A stretch of DNA of 64,000 nucleotides from Candidatus Krumholzibacteriota bacterium. Lineage in GTDB: Bacteria; Krumholzibacteriota; Krumholzibacteriia; Krumholzibacteriales; Krumholzibacteriaceae. The DNA is taken from the NCBI GenBank assembly GCA_016933255.1, contig JAFGBF010000007.1:1-64000 (forward strand), in the 5' to 3' direction. A program made the position numbers and the translations under genes. This document shows positions 35,853 through 45,068 of the stretch, one piece after another (position 1 is the first letter of the stretch; every line of letters starts with the position of its first letter). A model generated the notes under the pieces. The model saw only the letters and a program-made list of their open reading frames with translations. It had not been told where the DNA came from and did no database searches.

Positions 35853-37334
35853 CTACCCGGCTTCTCCCGTAGGCAGTTCCAATCCGTATTTCTGGCGTTT
35901 GTCAGCCCTCTTGAGGCCGTACGCCAGGAAGATCGATATGATACCCAGTCCGACCAGCATGAGTATCGGATATGTGTAGTTATAGGGAGGTATCTCCCCT
36001 GCCAGTTTGAGCGCGTCGATCCTTGCCGGGATCTCCTTCAGGCTTACACCCTGCTCGATCAATGTATCCCTTGTCGTCTGGATCTGTGTGACGACAGCAG
36101 GATTGACCATATTGAGCACCTTGCCTATACCCCAGAAGAAAGCGGCCAGCCCGTAGTTCTGGATCGTGAACATCGTCGCGTATGCAGTCCCCAGACGGTT
36201 TTCAGCCACGATCTTCGCCACAGAAGGCCACATGGCTGCCGGAACCAGAGAAAACGCGATGCCGAGGGCCAGCAGACCCAAATAACCGAGCATGACGCTG
36301 TTGAAAACGGAAAGTGCCAGATGCGCGAAGATCAAAAGGAGCGATCCGACGATCATCAGCGTGGCGGCCTTTCCCTTTTTGTCGACAAGGCTTCCGAAAA
36401 CCGGCGTAAAGAGGATCGTTCCCAGAGGAATGAGACTTGTCACCTTCGGCCCGTTATGGAAGAACTCTCTCACCTTTGTCCAGAAACTCATCCCGGACAT
36501 ATCAGGAAGTGCGCTTGTAAATCCGAACTTGTTGATCAACAGATCCGGAGCGTACATCACGAATGGGAAAACAGCGGCGTAAAAAGCAACGCAGAGAAGC
36601 GCAATAAAAAGGAACGAATGGTTTGTAAGAAGCGTGCCGAGATCCTTGAATTTGAAATCTGAATCTCCGGAAGATACCACCGTACCGGTGATCTCTTTCT
36701 CTCTCTTGTCGAACTTTACATCAAACATCAGATACGCGAAAAATGCTATGATCGAGATACCGACCAGTGAAGCTGCAAAGAGGAGTCCGGTTGAGACTGT
36801 GCCTCTTGCAATATCGACACCGAAGAAGTTTGCTCCGGCCGAACCGAGACGGCCGAATCCGACATTTATCGCCATCGCAAGAGCAAGTTCATACCCCTTG
36901 AACCACTTGACGATCGTCCTCGAAACCATAACGCAGACAGTCTCAAGACCCGTACCGAAAAGGATCCTTCCTATTACCATCCATATCAGCATCGTCTTTT
37001 CATCAGACCCGAATTTCCCGGCGCTCGCGAGGGCTACTATAAATGCCCCGACACCTGCGAGAACGGTAAAAAAGGTACCCGTCTTGCGAATACCCCATTT
37101 ATCAAGAGCCATGCCGCCGAAGATTATCATCAGGGCGAGATTGGCCCATGTCGTAGAGGCGATGATCATTCCGAACTGGCTGCTGTCGAATCCCAGCTGG
37201 CTCTCCATCAGACTTTTCAGCGGACCCATACAATCCTGGAACCAGTAAGTCGAAAAGAGCAGCGTGCTGATGAGGATCAGAACGAGCCATCTCAGAGCTT
37301 TCGAATCGTTCAACCTTTTCTGAGCAAGTTCCAT
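35853..37334 (-). CDS. Major facilitator superfamily transporter
   Basis: 493 residues with 12 predicted helices, the first loop signature GGMALDKWGIRKTG (MFS motif A form) and a repeat between helices 8 and 9 (VFGSLVDKKGKAATL). A 35-residue loop (about VVTQIQTTRDTLIEQ) is inserted between helices 11 and 12. Substrate not predictable; it resembles the organic-anion or nitrate-type families only generally. I start at 37334 (MELAQKRLND, GGGAGG about 10 bases before); the longer frame to 37487 overlaps the trmO gene and lacks support. Confidence 0.85.
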   Translation of the reverse strand: MELAQKRLNDSKALRWLVLILISTLLFSTYWFQDCMGPLKSLMESQLGFDSSQFGMIIASTTWANLALMIIFGGMALDKWGIRKTGTFFTVLAGVGAFIVALASAGKFGSDEKTMLIWMVIGRILFGTGLETVCVMVSRTIVKWFKGYELALAMAINVGFGRLGSAGANFFGVDIARGTVSTGLLFAASLVGISIIAFFAYLMFDVKFDKREKEITGTVVSSGDSDFKFKDLGTLLTNHSFLFIALLCVAFYAAVFPFVMYAPDLLINKFGFTSALPDMSGMSFWTKVREFFHNGPKVTSLIPLGTILFTPVFGSLVDKKGKAATLMIVGSLLLIFAHLALSVFNSVMLGYLGLLALGIAFSLVPAAMWPSVAKIVAENRLGTAYATMFTIQNYGLAAFFWGIGKVLNMVNPAVVTQIQTTRDTLIEQGVSLKEIPARIDALKLAGEIPPYNYTYPILMLVGLGIISIFLAYGLKRADKRQKYGLELPTGEAG

Positions 37335-37432
37335 AAAACCTATACCTCCCGGTAAAGCCGCCTCATTACAAAACCTGTACTTCCGAACGACGATATACAA
37401 ATTTGTAATATCTGTCAAATACAGAAACGCTC

Positions 37433-37930
37433 TTATTTGAACCTTTCGTCCGATCTCGTTTTTTTCTTCCGGACCGATTCGAGCCACCCGATACGAGGGA
37501 CTTTGCGCGAATCGAATTCTCCGACGAACGGCTTGATATCAAGCAGAGGAGTGCCGTCGAGGATATCGAGATCTTCTACTGAAAGGATGTTTTTTTCCAC
37601 GCCCGCAAGTCTTACCACCGACAGGCCGATAGGGTTCGGCCTGCGCGGAGCACGGGTCGCGAAAAGGCCCCGGGGCTGATCATCGAGGAATGGGATCACC
37701 TTCAGGCTGTACCCTCTGGAGAGGTGAAGATGGTAGAGAAGGATTATATGAGAGAACCCGTCGAGATCGCAGAGCCCTTCGACGAATTCATCGAAGATCT
37801 CGACCGTCCCTTTCGCTCCTTCCGAGCGTGACGGCTGTATCGGCATCCCCGCAACCTCCAGGAAGGGAGAATGCACGATACCTATCGGCCGAAATTCGAC
37901 CCTTCCGTAAATATTTTCTGTTTCCGTCAT
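37433..37930 (-). CDS. trmO: tRNA (N6-threonylcarbamoyladenosine37-N6)-methyltransferase
   Basis: 165 residues with the TsaA/TrmO signatures: RPIGIVHSPF near the N-terminus, GTVEIFDEFVEGLCDLDGFSH, TRAPRRPNPIGLSVVRL and LDGTPLLDIKPFVGEFD. TrmO methylates t6A37 of tRNA-Thr(GGU) using SAM; some archaeal and bacterial homologues are the shorter catalytic core without the C-terminal domain, as here. Starts four bases after the SelW-like gene ends. Confidence 0.93.
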   Translation of the reverse strand: MTETENIYGRVEFRPIGIVHSPFLEVAGMPIQPSRSEGAKGTVEIFDEFVEGLCDLDGFSHIILLYHLHLSRGYSLKVIPFLDDQPRGLFATRAPRRPNPIGLSVVRLAGVEKNILSVEDLDILDGTPLLDIKPFVGEFDSRKVPRIGWLESVRKKKTRSDERFK

Positions 37931-37934
37931 ATTT

Positions 37935-38180
37935 TCAGGTCCTGCTGTTTTTCTCGTTCTCTATAAGTCTCGTGATCTCTCCATCCTCGGGAAACCTGTT
38001 TTCTTTCGTCTTCTTTTTGCTGAAGATCAGCAGATCGTCATACCGGATGTCAAATATTCCTCCATCACCCCTGATCAGCTCTATCTTCAGCTCTGGAAAA
38101 CTCGATCTTAACTCTGCCTCCACACGGGAAGCATACGGCAGATAGTCTCAAACAACGCAGTATTTTATAGTAAGATGCAT
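37935..38180 (-). CDS. SelW/Rdx-family selenoprotein with in-frame TGA (Sec11)
   Basis: A standard frame finder begins this gene at 38123 and misses its active site. Reading from the ATG at 38180, seven bases after AGGAGG, gives MHLTIKYC-VV-U-DYLPYASRVEAEL, with TGA at 38148-38150 as codon 11, so the redox motif is Cys8-Val-Val-Sec11 (CXXU). The rest (FPELKIELIRGDGGIFDIRYDD, LIFSKK, FPEDGEI) matches the SelW/SelT/SelH (Rdx) fold; total 81 residues. Rdx proteins are thioredoxin-like. A hairpin that could act as SECIS follows the TGA. The gene begins three bases after the rmuC stop, so it is coupled to it. No selA, selB or selC in the window. Confidence 0.88.
38114..38141 (-). promoter_or_regulatory. 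Candidate bacterial SECIS hairpin in the SelW-like gene
   Basis: On the minus strand CTGCC ... GGCAG can pair six bases after the TGA, and inside it TATGC/GTGTG (with G-U pairs) gives an upper stem with loop TTCCC. Position just downstream of the Sec codon is right for a bacterial SECIS; the loop does not begin with the usual G, so this is a candidate only. Confidence 0.4.
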
Positions 38181-38182
38181 TT

Positions 38183-39478
38183 TTATTCCTCCTCGATATC
38201 GCCTGGCGCAAGCTCAAGGATATCCGAAGCCTCACCGGCGGGCAGTTCTTCTACCTGTTTGAGTTTCTTTTCCATCTGCCTGGTGCGTCTCCCCGTCTCT
38301 TCGATCGTATTTGAAGCGGTGCTGAGCTGACGCTTGACTTTGCTGAGAACATCGCCGAACTTGCCGAATTCTGTCTTGACGGCGCTCAGTATCTTCCATA
38401 CTTCGCTTGAACGTTTCTCTATCGCCAGCGTCCTGAATCCCATCCTCAGGCTGCTCAGAAGAGCAGTAAGAGTCGTTGGACCCGCGACCATCACCCTGTA
38501 TTCGTTCTGAAGTCTCTCTACCTCGCCCGGCTGGCGGAGAACCTCGGAATAGAGCCCTTCAGTCGGAAGAAACATGATGGCGAAATCGGTCGTGTGCGGC
38601 GGGTCGAGATACTTGTCCCGTATATCTGCTGCAGCCTTATGGACTGCGTTGATCAAAGATTTCGCCGCTTTCTGCACCTCCTCCGCTTCTCCTGCTTCAG
38701 AAGCATCCACCAGCCTCTGATAATCCTCCTGGGGGAACTTCGAGTCTATCGGAAGATATACAAGACTGTCCTGATCATCCTCGGGCCCGGGAAGCCTTAT
38801 CGCGAATTCGACGAGATCCGAAGAACCGGCCTTCGTTTTTACATTCTTCTCATACTGTTCATGTGTCAGTATCTGCTCCAGGAGGGCTTCGAGCTGCACC
38901 TCTCCCCATGTCCCCCGCGTCTTGACATTAGTCAGGGCTTTCTTCAGATCCCCGACACCGGTGGCAAGGTTCTGCATCTCTCCCAGCCCCCGCTGAACGG
39001 CTTCGAGCCTCTCGCTGACGAGATTGAACGACTCTCCGAGCCGTTTTTCCAGAGTAGACTGGAGTTTCTCATCGACAGTCTCGCGCATCTTGTCGAGTTT
39101 CTTCTCGTTGCTTTCCTGCAGATCCTTTAGCTTCTCATCTATGGTCGATCGAAGACGGGAGATCGTATTCTCGTTCGATTCGGTCAACTCGCTTATCCGC
39201 TTCGAGACAAGGTCGAGCTGGTCGTTCTGCCCCTTCCCGATCCCCGTGAGCGTCTTGACAAGGGTATCTGTCGTCTCTTTCTGTATCCCAGCTATCTCTT
39301 CCCTGAGATTCCTTGATGCTGCGGCAGATTCCTCCCGGGCTGTGCGGAACTCTTCCCGCAACGATCTCTCCACCCTTCCCTCAGAACCTCCTGCATTCTT
39401 TCTCAGAAGCAGAACCAGGATAACCAGATTCACCACTAAAAGAAGAGCTATGCCCCATCCTGAAATATCGTTCACCAT
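38183..39478 (-). CDS. rmuC: RmuC-family DNA recombination protein
   Basis: 431 residues: one N-terminal transmembrane helix (about 7-24), long coiled coil (about 35-180, KLKDLQESNEKKLDKMRETV type) and the RmuC domain (about 180-390: GTWGEVQLEALLEQILT, VYLPIDSKFPQEDY, DFAIMFLPTEGLYSEVLR). RmuC limits inversions at short repeats in E. coli and has a PD-(D/E)XK-like core. First gene of an apparent run rmuC-selW-trmO-MFS. Confidence 0.94.
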   Translation of the reverse strand: MVNDISGWGIALLLVVNLVILVLLLRKNAGGSEGRVERSLREEFRTAREESAAASRNLREEIAGIQKETTDTLVKTLTGIGKGQNDQLDLVSKRISELTESNENTISRLRSTIDEKLKDLQESNEKKLDKMRETVDEKLQSTLEKRLGESFNLVSERLEAVQRGLGEMQNLATGVGDLKKALTNVKTRGTWGEVQLEALLEQILTHEQYEKNVKTKAGSSDLVEFAIRLPGPEDDQDSLVYLPIDSKFPQEDYQRLVDASEAGEAEEVQKAAKSLINAVHKAAADIRDKYLDPPHTTDFAIMFLPTEGLYSEVLRQPGEVERLQNEYRVMVAGPTTLTALLSSLRMGFRTLAIEKRSSEVWKILSAVKTEFGKFGDVLSKVKRQLSTASNTIEETGRRTRQMEKKLKQVEELPAGEASDILELAPGDIEEE

Positions 39479-39486
39479 GACCTCCG

Positions 39487-40257
39487 CTACGGCTTTGACA
39501 AAACTCCGGTAAGATATTCTTTAGCGGCCCTCGCCTCTGAAAGGCCGACCTCCAGATCGAGCAGGGGGAGCTTCCTGAGGCCGCGAAGATACGCGGCAAG
39601 CTCTGAAAAGTCGAAAGACCCTTTACCCGGAATCAGGTGATCGTCTGAAGCGCCGTCGTTATCATGCAGATGGATGGCTACCACCCTGTCTCCTATCCCC
39701 TCCCACCACTTTTTCAACGGAAGGCGGGAGAAAGCGTTGACATGCCCCGTATCGAGACAGAACCGCACTCGGTCTCCCGGCAGAAGTCCCGCCAGATGCT
39801 CCAGTATCTCGGGCCTGTCGTCCCACGTGTTCTCAAGCGCCAGGGTTATGCCGTATTTATCGGCACGCTCGACTACCTCGGGCATCCTCTCAGACCAGTT
39901 CCTGAACCAGTGCCTCTGCCCTCCCCTTGAAAACTGCGGAAGATAAGCAGTGTGCATCACCATTATTTTTCCGCCAAGGGCCGCAGTGACTTCCAGCCCG
40001 TGCATAAGGCAGCGTATGGAATATTCAGATATATTTTTATCGATCCCTGCCACGTCGATTCCAAAAAACGGCCCGTGCATAAGAGGCGTAAAAGAAAATC
40101 CGGCAAGCAGGTCTCTAAGACGCGCAAGTGTGTCTTCTTCCAGGCTCATCATATGATCTACATCCGTCATCCTTACCTCGGGCAGGAATCCCTCGGCCCT
40201 TACAAAATCGATATTTTCTTCCAGTTTATCCAAAGGAACACTGAGATAAAATCGCAT
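39487..40257 (-). CDS. TIM-barrel sugar isomerase/AP-endonuclease-2-like protein
   Basis: 256 residues of the xylose-isomerase-like TIM barrel: FYLSVPLDKLEENIDFV, LMHGPFFGIDVAG, MVMHTAYLPQF, ITLALENTWDDRPE, VRFCLDTGHVNAFS, VAIHLHDNDGASDDHLIPGKG and LLDLEVG. The metal-binding Glu/Asp/His set (ALENTWD, CLDTGH, HLHDN, DLEVG) is intact. Family members isomerise sugars or cut abasic DNA; the substrate is unknown. The ATG at 40257 follows AAGGG; the longer frame upstream runs antisense to ftcD and is not real. It is 9 bases before the rmuC ATG, so likely cotranscribed. Confidence 0.85.
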   Translation of the reverse strand: MRFYLSVPLDKLEENIDFVRAEGFLPEVRMTDVDHMMSLEEDTLARLRDLLAGFSFTPLMHGPFFGIDVAGIDKNISEYSIRCLMHGLEVTAALGGKIMVMHTAYLPQFSRGGQRHWFRNWSERMPEVVERADKYGITLALENTWDDRPEILEHLAGLLPGDRVRFCLDTGHVNAFSRLPLKKWWEGIGDRVVAIHLHDNDGASDDHLIPGKGSFDFSELAAYLRGLRKLPLLDLEVGLSEARAAKEYLTGVLSKP

Positions 40258-40363
40258 TTTACGCCCTTCGACCGTCAAAGCCTCTTGACCTCTCCGCACT
40301 CCGCCATTATCCTTCCCACATATTGCCAGATATTCGGTTGCAAGACAAGGAGTGATAATCAAT

Positions 40364-42040
40364 ATGAAACTGGTCGAATGCGTACCCAACTTCAGTGAAG
40401 GCCGTGATATGGCCAGGATCGATCTGATCACAAAGGAGATCAGCGGTGTCGATGGAGTCCTTCTTCTCGACGTGGATCCGGGAAAAGACACTAACAGGAC
40501 AGTAGTTACGATGATCGGTCCGCCCGACGAGGTCGTCGAGGCTGCTTTCAGGGCCATAAAAAAAGCTTCCGAAGTAATTGATATGGCGACTCACTCCGGA
40601 GCACACGCCCGCATGGGTGCGACAGATGTCTGCCCCTTCGTCCCGGTTTCCGGTGTCACTATGGAAGAGTGCGTCGAACTCGCCCATCGTCTCGGGAAAC
40701 GGGTCGGAGATGAACTCGGCATTCCTGTCTATTTCTATGAATACGCTGCTTCGACTCCGAAACGCCGTAATCTGGCCGATGTCCGGTCGGGCGAGTACGA
40801 AGGACTGCCCGAAAAACTGAAAGATCCCGAGTGGCAGCCGGACTGCGGCCCGGCGAAATTCCTTCCCGGAGCCGGAGCCACCGCTGTAAGCGCAAGGGAA
40901 TTTCTCATAGCTTACAACGTAAATCTCAATACAAGGAACACCAGGGTCGCAAAGGAGATCGCATTCGCTATTCGTGAAAAGGGCCGGCTGAAAAAAGACA
41001 AGAACAACAAGATCGTAAGGGATGAGAATGGAAATTCTGTCAGAGTCCCCGGGATCTTCAAGGAATGCAAGGCTGTCGGATGGTATATGGATGATTTCGG
41101 CAGGGCACAGGTATCGATCAATCTTACAAATTACAAGATCACTCCTCCCCACCTCGTGTTCGATGAGTGCTCGAGGATAGCAGCCGAACAAGGAGCCAGG
41201 GTCACCGGGAGCGAACTGGTTGGACTTATCCCCCTTGCCGCCATGGTAGAGGCAGGGAAGTATTACCTTAAAAAAATGGGCAGGATCACCGGTGTCCCCG
41301 AATCGGAGCTTATTCATATAGCATCCCTTTCGATGGGGCTCGGCGACCTCTATCCGTTTGAACCCGGCAAGAAGATCATTGAATATCAGTTCAAAAGAAA
41401 AGACAGCCTCGTAGCGATGCCGGCAACAGAGTTCTGTAACCTTTTGTCGACAGATGCGCCCGCGCCCGGGGGCGGAAGCGTGGCAGCGCTATGCGGCGCA
41501 CTCAGCGGTTCTCTCTCGGCTATGGTCGGGGCTCTTACCCACGGAAAGAAAGGTTATGAGGGAGCTTTTGAAGATATGGAAGAGGTGAGCCTTCTCGCGC
41601 AGAACCTTAAAAATGAATTTCTTGCCGATGTAGACAGAGATACAGACGCGTTCAACAGAGTAATGGACGCGATGCGGATGAAGAAAAAGACTGACGAGGA
41701 GAAAGCGGCCCGAGCGGCAATGATAGAAGAGATGACGATAGAAGCGACCCTCGTACCGTTCAATGTGCTAAAAAGGACTGTGGAAGCGGCAGGCCTGGCG
41801 CGCGTGGTCTGCGAAAAAGGGAACAGGAACTCTGTCAGCGACGCAGGTGTCGCCGCCCTGGCGGCAAGGACTGCTGCTGAAGGAGCGTATCTCAATGTAG
41901 TGATCAATCTCCCTGGGATAGTCGATGAGAGATTCAAAAAAGACACCCTCGAAGAAGCAAAAAAGCTGCGCGCCGAAGCGGTAAAACACACGGAGGAAAC
42001 GGTCCGGATCGCTGAAAAGATCATTTTCGATCAGGGATAA
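40364..42040 (+). CDS. ftcD: Bifunctional glutamate formimidoyltransferase/formimidotetrahydrofolate cyclodeaminase
   Basis: 558 residues combining the two folate domains of mammalian FTCD: formiminotransferase (about 1-300; VECVPNFSEGRD, HSGAHARMGATDVCPF with catalytic His, GARVTGSELVGLIP) and cyclodeaminase (about 350-558; LLSTDAPAPGGGSVAALCGALSGSLSAMV). It transfers the formimino group from formiminoglutamate to tetrahydrofolate and forms methenyl-THF, the end of histidine breakdown. AAGGAG lies ten bases before the ATG. A histidine ammonia-lyase-like gene is 20 kb away (61169); urocanase and imidazolonepropionase are not in the window. Confidence 0.95.
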   Translation: MKLVECVPNFSEGRDMARIDLITKEISGVDGVLLLDVDPGKDTNRTVVTMIGPPDEVVEAAFRAIKKASEVIDMATHSGAHARMGATDVCPFVPVSGVTMEECVELAHRLGKRVGDELGIPVYFYEYAASTPKRRNLADVRSGEYEGLPEKLKDPEWQPDCGPAKFLPGAGATAVSAREFLIAYNVNLNTRNTRVAKEIAFAIREKGRLKKDKNNKIVRDENGNSVRVPGIFKECKAVGWYMDDFGRAQVSINLTNYKITPPHLVFDECSRIAAEQGARVTGSELVGLIPLAAMVEAGKYYLKKMGRITGVPESELIHIASLSMGLGDLYPFEPGKKIIEYQFKRKDSLVAMPATEFCNLLSTDAPAPGGGSVAALCGALSGSLSAMVGALTHGKKGYEGAFEDMEEVSLLAQNLKNEFLADVDRDTDAFNRVMDAMRMKKKTDEEKAARAAMIEEMTIEATLVPFNVLKRTVEAAGLARVVCEKGNRNSVSDAGVAALAARTAAEGAYLNVVINLPGIVDERFKKDTLEEAKKLRAEAVKHTEETVRIAEKIIFDQG

Positions 42041-42051
42041 AGGGGTCTGCG

Positions 42052-43323
42052 GTGATTACTTTCGACACTGAAAACCTGTTCTCATATATCGATAAGGATG
42101 ATTTCCAGAGGAAACTTCCGGTCGGTATCGATGCCCTGGACTCTCTCCTCAAAAGAGAAGGCGCCGGCAGCGAGATGCTCGGCTGGCTCGACCTTCCCGA
42201 CGCGCCGGAAAGCGAGATATCGAATATAATCGATACGGGGAAACGGATACAGGATGAGAACGACTGCCTTGTCGTCGTCGGTATCGGAGGATCATATCTC
42301 GGGGCCCGCGCGGCTATCGAAGCGCTGCCGGCTGATGCGGCCTTTCCCGTATATTTCGCCGGAAACAACCTTTCTCCCGGATATCATGAACGGCTTCTCT
42401 CAAAGCTCGATGGAAAAAGATTCTCGGTATGCGTCATCTCTAAATCGGGGACGACGACCGAACCGGCGATCGCTTTCAGGCTGCTTAAAAGAAAACTTGT
42501 CGAAAAGTACGGGGCCGGCGGGATCAGGAACAGGATCATAGCGGTCACGGATCCTCACAGCGGGGCCCTCCGGCGGATGGCGGCGGAGAACGGCTGGAGG
42601 ACTTTCGCTATACCGGGAAATGTCGGGGGAAGATTCAGCATTCTTTCACCCGTGGGGCTTCTGCCCTGCGCCGCGGCAGGGATCCCCGTGGCAGGGCTGC
42701 TTTCCGGCGCTGCTTCCGGTATGGATACCTACAAAAGGAAAGATGAAACGAATATCGCAGTAAGATACGCGCTGATGAGATGGCTCCTTCACGAAAAAGG
42801 AACCGCCATAGAGGTGCTTTCCACTTTTCATCCTGAACTTGCTCTTTTCTGCGAATGGTGGAAACAGCTTGCCGGGGAATCAGAGGGAAAAGAGGGGAAA
42901 GGGCTCTTCCCCGCCTCCACGGTCATGACTACCGACCTGCATTCTCTCGGACAGCTTCTGCAGGAAGGGGCGCGGGACATACTGGAGACATTCCTTATAT
43001 CGGCCGTTCCGCTGAGAGATATGACTGTTCCGGCCGAAGAATCCGATCTCGACAATCTTAATTATCTGGCCGGAAGATCTCTCGGAAAGATCAATCAGAA
43101 GGCGTTCGAGGGGACAAGAGCCGCTCACATATCCGGCGGGCTGCCGGTCATTACTCTGCAGATTCCATCGATCACCCCTGATGCGGTGGGAAATCTCTTC
43201 GTCTTCTTCGAACTGGTTGTCGCCGTCACGGGAAGGCTTACAGGCGTTAATCCGTTCGATCAGCCGGGCGTCGAGGAATACAAATCGAGGATGTTCAAGC
43301 TTCTCGGAAAACCGGGGGCATAA
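42052..43323 (+). CDS. pgi: Glucose-6-phosphate isomerase
   Basis: 423 residues (GTG start after AAGGGG). Family blocks: VVVGIGGSYLGARAAIEAL, VISKSGTTTEPAIAF (phosphate binding), GGRFSILSPVGLLP, DLHSLGQLLQEGARDI (catalytic Glu), and NPFDQPGVEEYK near the end. Interconverts glucose-6-phosphate and fructose-6-phosphate. At this length it is of the short bacterial type (Thermotoga or Bacillus-like). 12 bases after ftcD, probably one transcript. Confidence 0.96.
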   Translation: MITFDTENLFSYIDKDDFQRKLPVGIDALDSLLKREGAGSEMLGWLDLPDAPESEISNIIDTGKRIQDENDCLVVVGIGGSYLGARAAIEALPADAAFPVYFAGNNLSPGYHERLLSKLDGKRFSVCVISKSGTTTEPAIAFRLLKRKLVEKYGAGGIRNRIIAVTDPHSGALRRMAAENGWRTFAIPGNVGGRFSILSPVGLLPCAAAGIPVAGLLSGAASGMDTYKRKDETNIAVRYALMRWLLHEKGTAIEVLSTFHPELALFCEWWKQLAGESEGKEGKGLFPASTVMTTDLHSLGQLLQEGARDILETFLISAVPLRDMTVPAEESDLDNLNYLAGRSLGKINQKAFEGTRAAHISGGLPVITLQIPSITPDAVGNLFVFFELVVAVTGRLTGVNPFDQPGVEEYKSRMFKLLGKPGA

Positions 43324-43348
43324 GATTTTCCTGCCGGGGGCGAAAACA

Positions 43349-44353
43349 ATGAAGACAAGAACAGCAATGATATGGCTTTTTGCGCTGATGGCGCCGGTAT
43401 CGTTCGGTCTCTCATGCTCAAACGAAGCTCCGTTTATAAAAGAGACCTTCGTCATGGGCACAAGGGCGGTCATAACGATATACGGGCTTGATGATGAGAC
43501 AGCTTCTGAAGCGGCGGGAAAAGCGCTCCACGAGCTTCACCGGATAGAGACGGTGATGAGCAACTGGATCGAAGACAGCGAGATCTCGCTCCTTAACCAT
43601 AACTCCGAGGGGCTCCCTGTAAAAGTCTCCAAAGAGCTTTTCGATATTATCGAAGAGTCTTTCAGATATTCCCGTTTGACCTCCGGAGCTTTCGATATAA
43701 CAGCCCGGCCCATAGTACAGCTATGGGGATTTCAGGGAGGCAGTCCAAGGGTCCCTTCTGAAGAAGAGATCGCGTCAGCGCTCGAGAAAGTCGGTTATCA
43801 CCTCGTCAGGCTCGATCGTGAAAACCTGACAGTCACGCTTCCCGCGCGGATGGAGATCGATCTTGCCGGAATCGGGAAGGGATACGGCGTCGACAGATGC
43901 GTCAGCATTCTGAAAGAGAGGGGAGTAAAGAGCGCCCTGGTGAACCTCGGCGGCAATATGTACGCGATAGGCTCCCCGCTCGGAAAAGAATACTGGTCTG
44001 TAGGCATCCGTGAACCTCACGGAGAGGATGGGATAGTCGGAAGGCTCCTTCTCAAGGATGAGGCGGTCGCGACTTCAGGCAACTACGAAAACTTCGTTAC
44101 GATCGGGGGCCGCAGGTACGGACACATCATCGATCCATCGACCGGCAGGACAGTAGATCATATCCTTTCAGTCACTGTCATCGCGCCTAGCGCGCTTGCC
44201 GCAGACGCACTGTCCACTGGAATGTTCGTTCTCGGGCCGGAGAGAGGAGCTGCCGCGGCAGAAAAAATCCCCGGTCTAAGGGCTGTCTATGCCCTCGAGG
44301 ACGACACGTATGAATTCGCGGGAGAATTCGGAAAAAAGCTGATCCTGGATTGA
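43349..44353 (+). CDS. apbE: FAD:protein FMN transferase
   Basis: 334 residues. Lipobox-like GLSC near residue 23 predicts a periplasmic lipoprotein. Conserved features: FVMGTRAVITIYG, MSNWIEDSEISLLN, DLAGIGKGYGVDRCV, VNLGGNMYAIG, and the metal-binding HIIDPSTGRTV with LAADALSTGMFVLG. ApbE attaches FMN covalently to a Thr in S/T-G-A-T motifs, including RnfG and RnfD. The rnf operon ends convergently one base away, fitting that role. The longer frame to 43181 lies in pgi; start at 43349 follows GGGGG. Confidence 0.95.
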   Translation: MKTRTAMIWLFALMAPVSFGLSCSNEAPFIKETFVMGTRAVITIYGLDDETASEAAGKALHELHRIETVMSNWIEDSEISLLNHNSEGLPVKVSKELFDIIEESFRYSRLTSGAFDITARPIVQLWGFQGGSPRVPSEEEIASALEKVGYHLVRLDRENLTVTLPARMEIDLAGIGKGYGVDRCVSILKERGVKSALVNLGGNMYAIGSPLGKEYWSVGIREPHGEDGIVGRLLLKDEAVATSGNYENFVTIGGRRYGHIIDPSTGRTVDHILSVTVIAPSALAADALSTGMFVLGPERGAAAAEKIPGLRAVYALEDDTYEFAGEFGKKLILD

Positions 44354-44354
44354 T

Positions 44355-45068
44355 TCACTTCGTTTTCAGGCCATGAGCCTCATCTGTGTCCGGTCCGAAG
44401 TCGAACCACTTCTGATTAAGGACACAGGTGGCACAGTCATGTTTTTTTCTGATCATCGGGGTGCGCCCCTGTTTTTCCGCAAGAGCTATCTCCACCTTGT
44501 TCATCAGCCCGAGCATGATCCCCAGGACAATGAATGCTCCCGGAGGAAGGATCATGAGAAGCAGAGGAACAAACCCTGAGCCGAAGATGCCTACTCCAAA
44601 TATCGATCCGTTGCCGAATAGTTCCCTGATAGAGCCCAGGAATACCAGGGAAAGGGTAAATCCCAGCCCCATTCCCAGTCCATCTATAAGAGAAATCCAC
44701 ACGGAGTTTTTCGAGGCGAACGCTTCGGCCCGCCCGAGTATTATACAGTTAACGACGATCAGCGGGATAAAAAGCCCGAGGCTCTTATGAAGAGCGTGAA
44801 AATATCCGTTCATGACAAGATCGACGATAGTGACGAATGTAGCGATCGTCACAATGAAGGCGGGAATCCTTACCTTTTTCGGAATTATCGAACGAAGTAG
44901 CGAGATAACGAGGTTGGAACAGGCCAGCACGAAAGTAGTAGCCAGTCCCATTCCGATACCGTTTATAGCGGATGTAGTCACCGCCAGAGTCGGACACAGC
45001 CCGAGGACCAGCCGAAATACAGGGTTTTCACTCCAGAAACCTTTTATAAATTCGTTCCAGGCTCTCAT
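44355..45068 (-). CDS. rnfE: Rnf complex subunit RnfE
   Basis: 237 residues, six membrane helices: FWSENPVFRLVLGLCPTLAVTTSAINGIGMGLATTFV and VDLVMNGYFHALHKSLGLFIPLIVVNCIILGRAEAFAS identify RnfE, homologous to NqrD. The first helix block contains the conserved Cys near GLCPTLA. It carries a hydrophilic C-terminal tail with DCATC (Cys-x2-Cys) near residues 211-214. Overlaps rnfG by four bases. Part of a ferredoxin:NAD oxidoreductase ion pump. Confidence 0.95.
   Translation of the reverse strand: MRAWNEFIKGFWSENPVFRLVLGLCPTLAVTTSAINGIGMGLATTFVLACSNLVISLLRSIIPKKVRIPAFIVTIATFVTIVDLVMNGYFHALHKSLGLFIPLIVVNCIILGRAEAFASKNSVWISLIDGLGMGLGFTLSLVFLGSIRELFGNGSIFGVGIFGSGFVPLLLMILPPGAFIVLGIMLGLMNKVEIALAEKQGRTPMIRKKHDCATCVLNQKWFDFGPDTDEAHGLKTK

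Noticed and set aside
37935-38123. Short 62-aa gene starting at GTG 38123
   Set aside because: It lacks the Rdx active site; the full frame from 38180 through TGA explains the sequence better.
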